Shown: positions 14,801 to 22,949 of the stretch, in pieces
How the letters are laid out: every line of letters starts with the position of its first letter
How positions within the stretch are numbered: the stretch's first letter is position 1
The notes under the pieces: generated by a model
Database searches by the model: none
The model's input: the letters and a program-made list of their open reading frames with translations, nothing else
Told to the model about the DNA's origin: nothing
Program-made: the position numbers and the translations under genes
Origin: a virus
Virus record (IMG/VR): IMGVR_UViG_3300031951_000434
Coordinates: 1-40,020 of that record
DNA length: 40,020 nucleotides
Direction: 5' to 3' (one strand)

Positions 14801-15097
14801 ATGGCTGCCCGGTACGGCATGACGCCCGCGCAATTCCAAGCCAACCTCTGGATGGGTGCCGGAGACCTGACGGGCCTCGCCGACGAGAGCCAAGGCACCT
14901 TCATGGAGCTGTTCCGTCGCGCGCTCGACAAGAGGGCGGAGGAGCGCGGCGTTGACCGCCGCACAATGTTCCGCGACTTCGCGCTGAAGCGAGCGCCTCT
15001 GTCGGTTGCCGGTGGCGTGGGCATTGGCGGGGGCCTTCTGGCTGCGCAGCCGCAGGGCGACGACGACCTGCGGCGCCAAATGATGCGAGGATACTGA
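11876..15097 (+). CDS. Large polyvalent-type virion protein with HExxxHG motif
   Basis: A 1073-residue protein between terminase and portal. Ala/Gly-rich hydrophobic stretches at 58-75 and 178-205 alternate with charged regions. At residues 480-486 KHEVGAHG resembles the HExxGHxG segment of metallopeptidase-like domains found in phage polyvalent proteins, with H481, E482 and H486. The C-terminus has a Gly-rich hydrophobic patch (SVAGGVGIGGGLLAAQ). Such giant multi-domain proteins are usually packaged and injected to act on the host or its defences. I recognise no other domain, so protease activity is only a possibility. The ATG follows the previous stop by one base. Confidence 0.6.
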   Translation: MASPRPSYARAKAGGGYAPVDMPVTRGLIAGGAERLRNVGKRKSLPKDNRYHNLSVLQDTLGGASQIATAPIMGLLAPALESAADSYKAYRALPRQRSVDAAAMDAAASAGYGGFSPGMSRASTGGQGLLDGGLNPLLDDVEYVGKRLMKGIDNTADDIGYDRDLFRELVGTGAAFAAAPAAKGLLGAAGEVGGAIEAGANKAGYTFRQPDAQSNSFFAPIRVRKAPGVRANNPRMKDPLTGASKPALEIADDMRSKGASPEEVYYTTGILYEPKTGMPMTEHSDADAKLKVSPEEMTRMAMQAPRALGMSAHLLGRVDDFWENDALFDMFPALRNSPLFMQLGSKSAGNAAMSSPGALQNQPFWQTIGPKGLVNAAFSRDPNAPQPMLSRLKDAGIVSPGIMSALDMTPGTRYPAAMTLLGNVQSEGFRTPSPGKIEDVVDLQPWYTASLDYRRGPGSPDADWMSEDMASADWLNSLLKHEVGAHGVQASKKGFPMGANYDTIYKKLRQQGYGQVEAREMAWAAYQRSPGEVLARLGPRRGDLTDSQLRNYYPFHDNPDHPLHHLTPASVASDNSWRQGHHSTDAEVQARHMPEVAYQSDVPNSQIGDVRPSKGYWSSTDGFPTGSPDFSQSATRDGGTPGLRGFSSTGLMGLSSIDLPPGSDVRYRGAAPNRTTEYPRYVPANNTDRMSRLIAAADDANSPIHGMFDRYINSGKQLGGDDWYNTEELRDWFIDVADGDELRGEAMWREFLQLVGGTSTGSDVPSNIRNGSFYNTLQPDDRRAVAERVAQGGITPADAARELGIDVPNMPDNYRYGHVMQGNHAKNVLGILDGKWSQTPPAGLKRGELSDWLKANPKVKGFFNDLVGSRRNIAADKHFMRLLAMFDGGLDFLSQQAQLSGANLEKLRATYGDAIEPYIKTRRTGTGQTVTEVNLKKAGEDGVLPDTSLFGDVPQAWLDVPNANEYAALEEMANRMAARYGMTPAQFQANLWMGAGDLTGLADESQGTFMELFRRALDKRAEERGVDRRTMFRDFALKRAPLSVAGGVGIGGGLLAAQPQGDDDLRRQMMRGY

Positions 15098-15098
15098 G

Positions 15099-15269
15099 AT
15101 GTTCAACCGCAATGAGGCCGTCGCCATCTTGCAGGCCGTTGGCGAGGTCAAGCTCCTGCGCGAGCAGCTCGACCAGCTCCGCGCCGAGATCGAGCGCCTG
15201 AACCAGCGCATTGAGCGCCCCGTGCTCGGCATTGGCGGCGTCAAGAAGGACGCAAAGAAGAATGGCTAG
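15099..15269 (+). CDS. Small coiled-coil protein before portal
   Basis: A 56-residue protein read directly from the sequence: MFNRNEAVAILQAVGEV, then KLLREQLDQLRAEIERLNQRIE, a classic leucine-heptad coiled coil (about 18-40), and a basic tail KKDAKKNG. Its ATG lies one base after the stop of the polyvalent gene, and its last eight bases overlap the portal start. It could be a portal-associated assembly factor. Function unknown. Confidence 0.6.
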   Translation: MFNRNEAVAILQAVGEVKLLREQLDQLRAEIERLNQRIERPVLGIGGVKKDAKKNG

Positions 15270-17619
15270 ACCAGATGCCGTGCGCGATGACGTGCCCGTC
15301 GACACCGACGAGGACGCCTTCGCCTTCGACGACAACAAGCTCACCGACGACGAGATCGTTGCGCTCCTGCGTCATGAGAAGGCCATATCGTCGTCCTACC
15401 AGAACACAAATGTTACTTACCAGCGCGCCGAGGCGATGAAGTTCTACCTCGGCCAGCCTTACGGCGACGAGCAGGACGAGCGCTCGAAGGTCGTGACGAC
15501 CGAGGTGCGCGACACCGTCGAGGCGATCCTCCCGCAGCTCGTGAAGCTCTTCCTGAGCTCCGACCGCGTCGTGCGCTACGATGCCACGACGTCTGACGAG
15601 GAAGATGCCGCCGAGCAGGCGACCGACATGGCGAACCACGTCGTGCGCAACGACAACGACGGCTTCATGCTGTTCCACAACTGGTTCAAGGACGCGCTGC
15701 TGCAAAAGAACGGCGTCGTGAAACCGTACTGGGACGAGACGGTCAAGGTGACCGAGGAGATTTACGAGAACCTGCTTGAGCAGGAGCTCATGGCACTGCT
15801 TCAGGACGACGAGCTCGAGCCCATCGAGATGACGCAGTCCGACACGGTGATGATGCCCCCGCCTCCCATGCCGGTCGGCCAGCCCCAGATGCCGATGCCT
15901 CCGCAAGGGCCGATGCCTCCGCAAGGTCAGGGGCCGATGCCCGGCCAGCCGCCGATGCCCATGCAGCCGCCGCAGCCGCAACCTGTCCCCTTATTTGACG
16001 TCAAGGTGAAGCGCACACGCAAGACGGGGCGCATCAAGATCCGGGGCGTGCCGCCCGAGGAGTTCCTGATCGCGCTCAACGCGCGCTCGATCCAGAACGC
16101 GCGCTTCGTCGCGCATCGGCGCCTGATGTCGATCTCCGAGCTCATCGAGATGGGCATCCCGAAGGACGAGGTCTGGGATCTGGGCGGCGAGGCCAGTGAC
16201 GGCGATTTGACGGGCGAGCGCTACGAGCGTTTCGCCATCGACGGCGGCATGTTCCCGGAGAGCCAGAGCATCCAGCACGCGATGCGCCAGCTCTGGGTGT
16301 GCGAGTGCTACTACCTCGTCGACACGGACGGAGATGGCGTCGCCGAGCGCTGGCGCTTCCTGCTTGCGGGGCAGAACGACAAGCTCGTGTTTAAGGAGCG
16401 CTGGGACGGCGACTGGCCTTTCGCGTCGATCACGCCGGTGCCGATGCCGCACAAGTATTTCGGGCTGTCGCTGCATGACCTGATCAAGGACATCCAGCGC
16501 ATCAAGTCGACGCTGACGCGGCAGCTGCTCGACAACATCTACCAGATCAACAACAACCGCATGATCGTGCAGGAGGGTCTCGTCAACATCGACGACCTGC
16601 TCACGAACCGTCCGGGCGGCATCATCCGCACGACGGCGGCGCCGTCTCAGGTTGCCGTGCCGCTCTCGCCGAACCCCATCGGCCCGATTGTCGTGCCGAC
16701 GCTCGAATACCTCGACAGCATCGCCGAGAAGCGAACGGGCATCACGGCCTACAATCAGGGCCTCGATGCCAACTCGCTGAACAAGACGGCGACCGGCATC
16801 AACATCATCAACAACGCCGCTCAGGAGCGCCAGCTCCTGATCGCGCGCATCTTCGCCGAGACGGGCGTGCGCGACCTGTTCCGGCAGATCTTGCAGCTCC
16901 TCGTGCGGCATCAGGACAAGCCGCGCACGATCAAGTTGCGCGGCAAGTGGGTGCCGATGGACCCGTCGAAGTGGAACGCCGAGATGGCCGTGACCGTCGA
17001 CGTCGCCCTCGGGACGTCCAACCGCGCCGAGATGATCGGCATCCTCTCTCAGATACTGGCGGTCCAGAAGGAAGGCATCGCCACGGGGGCGCCGGTCGTA
17101 TCGTGGCCCAAGATTTACAACACGCTCGCCAAGCTCGTCGAAGCGGCGGGGCTCAAGAGCGTCGACCACTACTTCGATGACCCGTCTCAGGCGCAGCCCA
17201 AGCCGCAGCAGCCCAACCCCCTCGTCGAGGCCGAGAACGTCAAGGCTCAGGCTGCGATGCAGCAGGAGATGATGAAGCTCGAGCATCAGAAGGCCCTGCG
17301 CGCCTTTGAGCTTGAGGAGCAGGCCAAGCAGAACCTGCTCCAGCTCGGGCTGAAGAAGATGGACATCGAGAGCAAGGAGCGCCTCGCGCGCCAGAACACG
17401 ACGACGGACCTGCTCAAGATATTCTCGACAGCGTCCGCGACGTCTGACGCACCGCGCGAGGAGGCGGGCAAGAGTGACAAGGACAAGAGGCCGCGAAAGA
17501 TTTCCGTGCGGCGTAATCCGATCACCCGCGAGGTCGAGGAGATCATCCCGATCTACGACGAGGTCGATGAGCAGCTCTCCGACCCCGTCGGTGACGACCA
17601 ACCCTTCAACGTGATGTGA
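15262..17619 (+). CDS. Portal protein
   Basis: A 785-residue portal of the large podovirus class, the ring through which DNA enters and leaves the head. Recognisable segments: EVRDTVEAILPQLVKLFLSS (76-95), NDGFMLFHNWFKDALLQKNG (132-151), PEEFLIALNARSIQNARFVA (264-283) and EKRTGITAYNQGLDANSLNK (491-510). The C-terminal third (640-700) is a Gln-rich helical barrel-like region. Unusual is a Pro/Met/Gln insertion at about 197-243. Start ATG 15262 overlaps the coiled-coil gene. The portal assignment rests on sequence pattern, size and position before scaffold and capsid. Confidence 0.85.
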   Translation: MARPDAVRDDVPVDTDEDAFAFDDNKLTDDEIVALLRHEKAISSSYQNTNVTYQRAEAMKFYLGQPYGDEQDERSKVVTTEVRDTVEAILPQLVKLFLSSDRVVRYDATTSDEEDAAEQATDMANHVVRNDNDGFMLFHNWFKDALLQKNGVVKPYWDETVKVTEEIYENLLEQELMALLQDDELEPIEMTQSDTVMMPPPPMPVGQPQMPMPPQGPMPPQGQGPMPGQPPMPMQPPQPQPVPLFDVKVKRTRKTGRIKIRGVPPEEFLIALNARSIQNARFVAHRRLMSISELIEMGIPKDEVWDLGGEASDGDLTGERYERFAIDGGMFPESQSIQHAMRQLWVCECYYLVDTDGDGVAERWRFLLAGQNDKLVFKERWDGDWPFASITPVPMPHKYFGLSLHDLIKDIQRIKSTLTRQLLDNIYQINNNRMIVQEGLVNIDDLLTNRPGGIIRTTAAPSQVAVPLSPNPIGPIVVPTLEYLDSIAEKRTGITAYNQGLDANSLNKTATGINIINNAAQERQLLIARIFAETGVRDLFRQILQLLVRHQDKPRTIKLRGKWVPMDPSKWNAEMAVTVDVALGTSNRAEMIGILSQILAVQKEGIATGAPVVSWPKIYNTLAKLVEAAGLKSVDHYFDDPSQAQPKPQQPNPLVEAENVKAQAAMQQEMMKLEHQKALRAFELEEQAKQNLLQLGLKKMDIESKERLARQNTTTDLLKIFSTASATSDAPREEAGKSDKDKRPRKISVRRNPITREVEEIIPIYDEVDEQLSDPVGDDQPFNVM
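15850..15990 (+). repeat. Pro/Met-rich tandem repeat insert in the portal gene
   Basis: This stretch encodes short repeats of the type MPPQGP and QPPMPMQP. At the DNA level CCGATGCCTCCGCAAGG recurs at once with small changes, a sign of replication slippage. It keeps the reading frame and probably forms a disordered loop on the portal. Confidence 0.6.
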
Positions 17620-17626
17620 GGCTACA

Positions 17627-18055
17627 ATGTCAAAAGGCGATACCTTTGAGAACGACATCCTGCGACTGATCTTCAACGCGACAGCCATCGCGAACTTGGC
17701 CGACAATGCGGCCACCTCTCCGAACACCCAGCTCTTCGTGTCGTTGCACACGGCAGACCCCGGCGAGGCTGGCTCGCAAAGCACGAGCGAGACGACCTAC
17801 ACCGGCTATGCCCGTGTTGGCGTCAACCGGAACACTGGTGGGTGGACAGTGACAACCAACTCCGTCAGCCCCGTCGCCAACATCGTGTTTGGCAACTGCA
17901 CGGCGGGCACCGCCACGATCACGCACTTCGGTGTTGGCACGGCCTCAACGGGCACGGGCAAGCTCCTCTACAAGGGCACCGTAGTGCCGAACATTGCGGT
18001 GTCAACTGGCGTCACGCCAACCCTGACTACGGCGTCGACCATCACCGAGGACTAA
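17627..18055 (+). CDS. Structural protein, Gp80-like family
   Basis: A 142-residue beta-rich protein. MSKGDTFENDILRLIFNA, then LFVSLHTADPGEAGSQ, YTGYARVGVNR and the closing TPTLTTASTITED are features I recognise from a widespread phage virion family, often annotated as tail fibre-like or Gp80-like structural protein. It follows the portal after seven bases. Probable role: head or tail decoration. The family pattern is clear, the exact location in the particle is not known. Confidence 0.65.
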   Translation: MSKGDTFENDILRLIFNATAIANLADNAATSPNTQLFVSLHTADPGEAGSQSTSETTYTGYARVGVNRNTGGWTVTTNSVSPVANIVFGNCTAGTATITHFGVGTASTGTGKLLYKGTVVPNIAVSTGVTPTLTTASTITED

Positions 18056-18080
18056 AACCCCGTAACGAAGGGGGTGCCCT

Positions 18081-20252
18081 ATGCCTATCTTTGTCAACAA
18101 GGGCACCTTCGCCTCCGGCACTACTTCTTGCACGCCGGGGCTGCCTGCGGACCTTCGGCCCGGCGACCTGCTCATCCTGTCCGTCGCGACGTCGAACCAA
18201 GCCGTCACGACGCCCTCGGGGTGGACACAGGTCACGACGAGCCCCGTCGGTCAGGGCACCGCCGCCGCCTCCGGTGCGACACGCATCACCGCCTTTCATC
18301 GGTCGTGGTCTAGCACCCTCGCGGCGCCGACCGTCAGCGTAACGGGCGGCGACAACGTCGAAGCCATCATTACGGCTTATCGCGAAATAAGCCAGACGAC
18401 GCCCTTCGACGGCGTCGTACCTGTCGGCCAGAATAATACAACGGCCAGCACGAGCATCAGCGTTCCGGCGATTACGACCGGCACGAACAATGCGATGGTC
18501 GTCTACCTCATCGCCCTCGACGACGACAACAACAGCACCAACTCCGTCACGGGCGCCCTGACGGGCACCGGCCTGACGGGTGTCACCGAGCGCCACGATC
18601 AGATTGTCTCCACCGGAAGAGGTGGCGGTCTCGCCATCTTCGACGGCACACGAGCCACCGCAGGGGCGACAACGGCAGGCACGGCGACGAGCGGCGCGGT
18701 CCCGCAGACGACGTCCGTGCTGGTCATCTCGCTGCGCAACGACACGAGCAACATCGCCTTCTCGCAAGGCGTCGCGTCGTCACTCGTTCGCACGGGCCGC
18801 GTGGCGACGTCTGCGGGCGTCGCGACAATTACGGGACGCTCGGGCGCCCGAGCGTCGAGCTCCGGCACCGCCACGGCCTCCGGCGTCGCGGGCGCGGGCG
18901 GCAACGTCGCCTCGTCGAGCGGTGCCGCGACTGTTGCGGGCGTGTCGGGCAGCGTCGCCGCCTCGAGCGGTGTCGCGAGCGCCTCTGGCGTCGCGGACGC
19001 CGGTGGGAGCGTCGCCACCTCGTCGGGCGCCGCGAGCGCGTCTGGCGTCTCCGGCGCTCAGGCGTCATCGTCTGGTGTCGCAGCCGTTTCCGCCCGCTCG
19101 GGCGCTCAGGCGTCATCGTCTGGCGTCGCAACTGTCTCCGCCCGCTCGGGCGCCGTGGCGTCGTCGTCTGGTGTCGCCGCGTCGAGCGTGCGTTCTGGCG
19201 CTGCGGCGTCATCTGCGGGCTCTGCGGCGGGCTCTGCCACGACCGGCTTCGTGGGCGCCTCTGCGGGCGTCGGCAGCGCCTCGGGCGCCTCCGGCAGCGT
19301 CGCGACGTCCTCCGGCGTCGCCACCGTGTCCGGTGCGAGCGATACGGCTGGCAGCGTCGCCGCGTCGGCTGGCTCTGCGGTCGCGACGGCCCTCTCGGGC
19401 AGCGTGGCCGCGTCGAGCGGTCTGGGAGCCTCTGAGGGCCGCTCAGGCAGCTCGTGGCAGTCGCAAGGCATCGCCACCGCCTCCGGCCTTTCGGGGTCTG
19501 TGGGCGCCTCCAGTGGCACCTCGCAGGCGTCTGGCCTGTCGGGTGGCGTGGGCGCGTCCGCTGGTGCCTCTCAAGCCTCCGCGCTGTCTGGCAGCGTCGC
19601 AACGGCGTCGGGTCAGGCGACGGCTCTCGCCGAGCCCGCCAGCGCTGGCTCGGTCGCCACATCTGCGGGCGCCGCAACCGCCGCCGCAACCGGCTCCGCC
19701 GCCGTCGCGTCCACAGCGACCGCGAGCGGGTCGAGCAGCGTTGTCGGCATTAGCTCCTCGGGCGTTCGCCCCGGCCTCTACGACGAGGCGGGCAAGCGCA
19801 AGAGGAGGGTCATACCCTACCTTGAGACCGGTGGCCCCAAGGCGCTTCCCCGAGCGCGGCCACCGCAGGCGGGCGAGCGTGCTCCTCCTCCGGCAGCGCC
19901 GCCCGCCGCCCCTATCGCTCCCGCGCAAGCGAGGAAGCCCCAGAAGGCGCCCCAGAGGCGCGAGAGGACGCCAGACGCGGTCGATGCGGCGTCTGCGCGT
20001 GCCGTCAGCAACCTCGCGCAAGAGGTTGGCCTGCGGCGAGGCGCTCAGGCGCGCGCCTACATCGCCGATGCCATACGGCGCGCGGCTCAGGAGACCGTGC
20101 GCAGCGCCGTCCCCGACCCGGACGCGACGCTGGCTGACGCGCAGCGCAGGGCTGCCGAGGCCCTGATCGCCGAGTACCACAAGAAGAGGAAGAGGATGGA
20201 AGACGAGGAGGAGCGTTTCATCATCATGGCAGCGATGGAGTTGTTGAATTGA
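18081..20252 (+). CDS. Virion protein with long Ser/Ala/Gly repeat domain
   Basis: A 723-residue protein in three parts. Residues 1-235 form a beta-rich domain (GDLLILSVATSNQAVTTPSG, then VYLIALDDDNN). Residues 241-540 are eighteen units of 16 residues (four units have 19), typically starting V-A-S-S-S-G and ending S-G-A or S-G-S. Residues 560-723 are Pro/Arg/Ala-rich, then a charged helical tail (EYHKKRKRMEDEEERF). It lies between portal and scaffold genes, so it is probably a virion appendage or head fibre; a regular repeat could form an extended stalk. GAAGGGGG precedes the ATG. I recognise no named family. Confidence 0.65.
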   Translation: MPIFVNKGTFASGTTSCTPGLPADLRPGDLLILSVATSNQAVTTPSGWTQVTTSPVGQGTAAASGATRITAFHRSWSSTLAAPTVSVTGGDNVEAIITAYREISQTTPFDGVVPVGQNNTTASTSISVPAITTGTNNAMVVYLIALDDDNNSTNSVTGALTGTGLTGVTERHDQIVSTGRGGGLAIFDGTRATAGATTAGTATSGAVPQTTSVLVISLRNDTSNIAFSQGVASSLVRTGRVATSAGVATITGRSGARASSSGTATASGVAGAGGNVASSSGAATVAGVSGSVAASSGVASASGVADAGGSVATSSGAASASGVSGAQASSSGVAAVSARSGAQASSSGVATVSARSGAVASSSGVAASSVRSGAAASSAGSAAGSATTGFVGASAGVGSASGASGSVATSSGVATVSGASDTAGSVAASAGSAVATALSGSVAASSGLGASEGRSGSSWQSQGIATASGLSGSVGASSGTSQASGLSGGVGASAGASQASALSGSVATASGQATALAEPASAGSVATSAGAATAAATGSAAVASTATASGSSSVVGISSSGVRPGLYDEAGKRKRRVIPYLETGGPKALPRARPPQAGERAPPPAAPPAAPIAPAQARKPQKAPQRRERTPDAVDAASARAVSNLAQEVGLRRGAQARAYIADAIRRAAQETVRSAVPDPDATLADAQRRAAEALIAEYHKKRKRMEDEEERFIIMAAMELLN
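18801..19700 (+). repeat. Tandem 48-bp coding repeat, 18 units
   Basis: Exactly 900 bases encode 14 units of 16 codons and 4 units of 19 codons. Two neighbouring units (from 19053 and from 19101) are nearly identical at DNA level, which indicates recent duplication, while most others have drifted. All length changes are whole codons. The array should be prone to copy-number change and to assembly error. Confidence 0.85.
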
Positions 20253-20530
20253 GCCTGAACAAAGAGATCGAGGCGGGCCGTCAGGCCGAGTACCTGCTCG
20301 AACATCCGGTCTACCAGCAAGCCTTCTCGACCTTGAGGTCAGAGATCGCGCAGCAGTGGGCGTCGTCACCGTCCCGTGACGCAGAGGGTCGCGAGAAGCT
20401 TTGGGTGATGCTGAAGCTGCTCGACCGGATTGAGGGACACATCAAGTCCATCGCCGAGACCGGCAAGATGGCGAAGAAGCAACTGTCCGACATCGAAGAG
20501 CGTCGGAACTTCATGGGCGTGAGCCTGTAA
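20249..20530 (+). CDS. Head-module helical protein
   Basis: A 93-residue helical protein starting at TTG 20249, which overlaps the previous TGA (TTGA). The pattern EIEAGRQAEYLLEHPVYQQA, then REKLWVMLKLLDRIEGHI and a basic KMAKKQLSDIEE tail recurs in small proteins before phage scaffold genes. Function is unknown; a role in head assembly fits the position. Confidence 0.65.
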   Translation: MSLNKEIEAGRQAEYLLEHPVYQQAFSTLRSEIAQQWASSPSRDAEGREKLWVMLKLLDRIEGHIKSIAETGKMAKKQLSDIEERRNFMGVSL

Positions 20531-20542
20531 CGAGAGGAAAGC

Positions 20543-21547
20543 ATGAGCAAGAACGACAGCACGATGCCCGCCGACGGCGACGGCATCAACCAGATCCAAG
20601 AGAAGCTCTCCACGCTGCTTGAAGGCGGCGACGTCGAGGGCGACGAGGACGAAGAGATCGCCTCGGAGGATGTCCCCTCCGAGGATGACGCACCTGAAGA
20701 TCAGGCCAGCGAAGAGGGCGAAGGCGAGGGCGAACCGGATCAACCGGCCATCGAACCGCCGAGCTCATGGGACAACGACGCCAAAGGTAAGTTCGCCAAG
20801 CTTCCCCCCGATTTGCAGGAGTACATCTCCGAACGCGAGCGAGCGAGGGACACGGTAACGTACCAGAGGCTTCAACAGGCGGCGCAGGAGCGGCAGGCTG
20901 TGCAACAGCAGCAGGCCGAGATTGCAGCCGTCCGTGACGCCTACGAGCAGAGACTGCTCGTGTTCGCAAAGCAGCTCGAGAGCAATGTTCCCGAGGAGTT
21001 TCGCGAGATCAGGTCCGAGGACGACCTGTTCAGGCTTGCCGACACGAACCCGGCGCTGGTGGTCAAGTTCAACCAGTGGCGCGACAAGGTTTCGAGGGTT
21101 GCGCAAGACCTGCAGCGCGTCCAGCAGGAGCGTGCCTATGAGGCTGAGATGAGCTTCGCGCAGGAGCGCGGCGCTGTTCTTCAGCAGGAGATGGCCGAGC
21201 TTGCGCAGAAGTGGCCCGAGTTCGCTGATCCACAGAAGGGGCGCGCCATCAAGGGCGAGATTGCCGACTACGCGAAGCAGTTGGGCTTCACCGACGAGGA
21301 GATCAACACGCTCGCAGACCACAGGCTTGTGCTTGTCTTGCGCGACGCGCTCGCTGGCCGGAAGGCCGCGACGTCGTTGCAAAGCGCGCAGAAGAAGGTG
21401 GCCGCGAAGCCGTTGCCGAAAGTCGTCAGGCCCGGTTCTGGCGAGGCGTCATCACGAGGCGTCGACCGCGTATCCGCAGCCAAGGTGGCTCGGGGCGGGG
21501 ACCGCGCCTCAATTCAGAAAACCCTTGAGCGAATGCTCTCTTCATAA
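20543..21547 (+). CDS. Scaffolding protein
   Basis: A 334-residue protein with the usual scaffold make-up: an acidic disordered N-terminus (residues 30-70, EGDEDEEIASEDVPSEDD), long central coiled coils (95-230, rich in Gln and Glu), and a basic C-terminal tail that would bind capsid protein (KKVAAKPLPKVVRPG to ARGGDR). It lies immediately before the major capsid gene. The scaffold forms a temporary core for procapsid assembly and leaves before or during packaging. GAGAGGAAAGC precedes its ATG. Confidence 0.85.
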   Translation: MSKNDSTMPADGDGINQIQEKLSTLLEGGDVEGDEDEEIASEDVPSEDDAPEDQASEEGEGEGEPDQPAIEPPSSWDNDAKGKFAKLPPDLQEYISERERARDTVTYQRLQQAAQERQAVQQQQAEIAAVRDAYEQRLLVFAKQLESNVPEEFREIRSEDDLFRLADTNPALVVKFNQWRDKVSRVAQDLQRVQQERAYEAEMSFAQERGAVLQQEMAELAQKWPEFADPQKGRAIKGEIADYAKQLGFTDEEINTLADHRLVLVLRDALAGRKAATSLQSAQKKVAAKPLPKVVRPGSGEASSRGVDRVSAAKVARGGDRASIQKTLERMLSS

Positions 21548-21560
21548 GGACTGAAAGACA

Positions 21561-22502
21561 ATGGCAATACCTACCAACGCACTGGTGTCGTACAGCACCG
21601 TCGGTATTCGCGAAGACCTGAAGGACTTCATCGCGAACATCTCGCCGAAAGACACGCCCTTCACGAACCGCGCGGGCAAGACGAAGGCGACGAACACCTT
21701 CTTCGAGTGGCAGACCGACACACTGGTCGCCGCGTCCGCAACCAACCGGCAGATCGAAGGCGACGACTACAGCGCCACGTCGATTGCGCAGCCCACGCGC
21801 CTCGGCAATCGCTGCCAGATTTCGGCGAAGGCTTTCACGATCTCGGCGACAGCCGACGCCGTGAACAAGGCGGGCCGCACGTCGGAGCTTGCGTACCAGC
21901 TGACGAAGCAGACCTTCGAGATCAAGCGCGACATGGAAGCCGTTCTGACCCAGAACCAAGCCTCCGTGACCGGCAACTCGACGACTGCCCGCCAGACCGG
22001 ATCGCTTGAGCCGACCATCACCACCAACACCAACATCAACGGCGACACGGGCGGCGGCTACACGTCTTCCAACTGGGTGGCGATCACGGATGGCACGCAG
22101 CGCGCCTTCACGGAAACGCTCCTCAAGGACGTCTGCCAGAAGGTGTTCACCGCTGGCGGCGACCCCGACATCCTCATGGTCGGCCCCGCCCAGAAGCAGG
22201 TCGTGTCGGGCTTCACCGGCAACGCAACCCGCATGGACAAGTCCGAAGACCAGAAGCTCTACACGGCCATCGACGTGTACGTCTCCGACTTCGGCGAGTT
22301 CAAGGTGATCCCGAACCGCTTCCAGCGCAACCGCACTGCGTTCCTGCTTCAGATGGATATGTGGCAGGTGGCGTACCTGCGTCCCATCGAGGTCGTTGAC
22401 CTCGCCAAGACGGGCGACGCGACCAAGAAGCTGATCACGGTCGAGTACGGCCTCATGGCGAAAAACGAAGCGGCAAGCGGCGTCATCCGCTCCCTGTCGT
22501 AA
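21561..22502 (+). CDS. Major capsid protein, DUF5309/SU10 type
   Basis: A 313-residue HK97-fold capsid subunit of the DUF5309 (SU10 MCP) family. Key segments: PTNALVSYSTVGIREDL near the start, DTPFTNRAGK (31-40), FEWQTDTL, AYQLTKQTFEIKRDMEAVLTQNQ (112-134), and the C-terminal FLLQMDMWQVAYLRPIE, a highly conserved signature. Length is typical for the family. It sits after scaffold and is followed by small structural genes, the order seen in SU10-like podoviruses. Confidence 0.9.
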   Translation: MAIPTNALVSYSTVGIREDLKDFIANISPKDTPFTNRAGKTKATNTFFEWQTDTLVAASATNRQIEGDDYSATSIAQPTRLGNRCQISAKAFTISATADAVNKAGRTSELAYQLTKQTFEIKRDMEAVLTQNQASVTGNSTTARQTGSLEPTITTNTNINGDTGGGYTSSNWVAITDGTQRAFTETLLKDVCQKVFTAGGDPDILMVGPAQKQVVSGFTGNATRMDKSEDQKLYTAIDVYVSDFGEFKVIPNRFQRNRTAFLLQMDMWQVAYLRPIEVVDLAKTGDATKKLITVEYGLMAKNEAASGVIRSLS

Positions 22503-22513
22503 GGGGTGATCAC

Positions 22514-22942
22514 ATGGGTGTGAACCTCATTCAGTACGCTGACGGAACCTTCGGCCTTCAGGGTGCGGACAACGACGGCGGGAGCTTCATCTTCCGCGAT
22601 GCGCAGTACACGGCCTCGTCCGTGTCGCAGAGCATCTTCGTCGCCCCGCGCGCGCTGATGGTCGTCGGCATCACGCTGCGACCTGACGTAGCCGGGACGG
22701 ACGCAGGCGCCGTGACCGTGCAGGTGAGAAAGGTGCCCTCGGGCACCGCCATCGCCTCCGGCACGGCTCTCCTGTCAGCCGCGATGAACCTCAAGTCGAC
22801 CGCGAACACGAACGTGTCGGGCTCGCTGTCGACCGTGGCGGGTGCGTTGCTGATCCCTGCGGGGACGGCGATTGCGCTTGAGTTCGCGGGTGTGCTGACG
22901 GCTGCGGCTGGCTCAGTCTCCATCGCGCTCAGGCCGATGTAA
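22514..22942 (+). CDS. Probable head decoration protein
   Basis: A 142-residue beta-rich protein with many small residues (SIFVAPRALMVVGITLRPD, then AVTVQVRKVPSGTAIASG, ending SVSIALRPM). It begins 12 bases after the capsid gene, behind AAGGGGTG. Position and composition suggest an outer capsid or head-fibre protein; no named family is recognised. Confidence 0.6.
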   Translation: MGVNLIQYADGTFGLQGADNDGGSFIFRDAQYTASSVSQSIFVAPRALMVVGITLRPDVAGTDAGAVTVQVRKVPSGTAIASGTALLSAAMNLKSTANTNVSGSLSTVAGALLIPAGTAIALEFAGVLTAAAGSVSIALRPM

Positions 22943-22949
22943 CAGCAAC

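Noticed and set aside
15991-17784. Long leftward open frame (597 codons) opposite the portal gene
   Set aside because: It is the antisense of a well-supported portal gene in G+C-rich DNA, has Arg/Leu/Val-skewed composition without domains, and no ribosome-binding site.
18801-19700. Regular repeats considered as a CRISPR array
   Set aside because: Units are contiguous without spacers, diverge gradually and keep a coding frame; no cas genes are present.
18580-20166. 528-codon rightward frame and long leftward frames over the repeat region
   Set aside because: The 48-bp repeat array keeps all frames open. These products are almost pure Arg/Ala/Pro and show no domain; the frame from 18081 has a ribosome-binding site and ordered ends.
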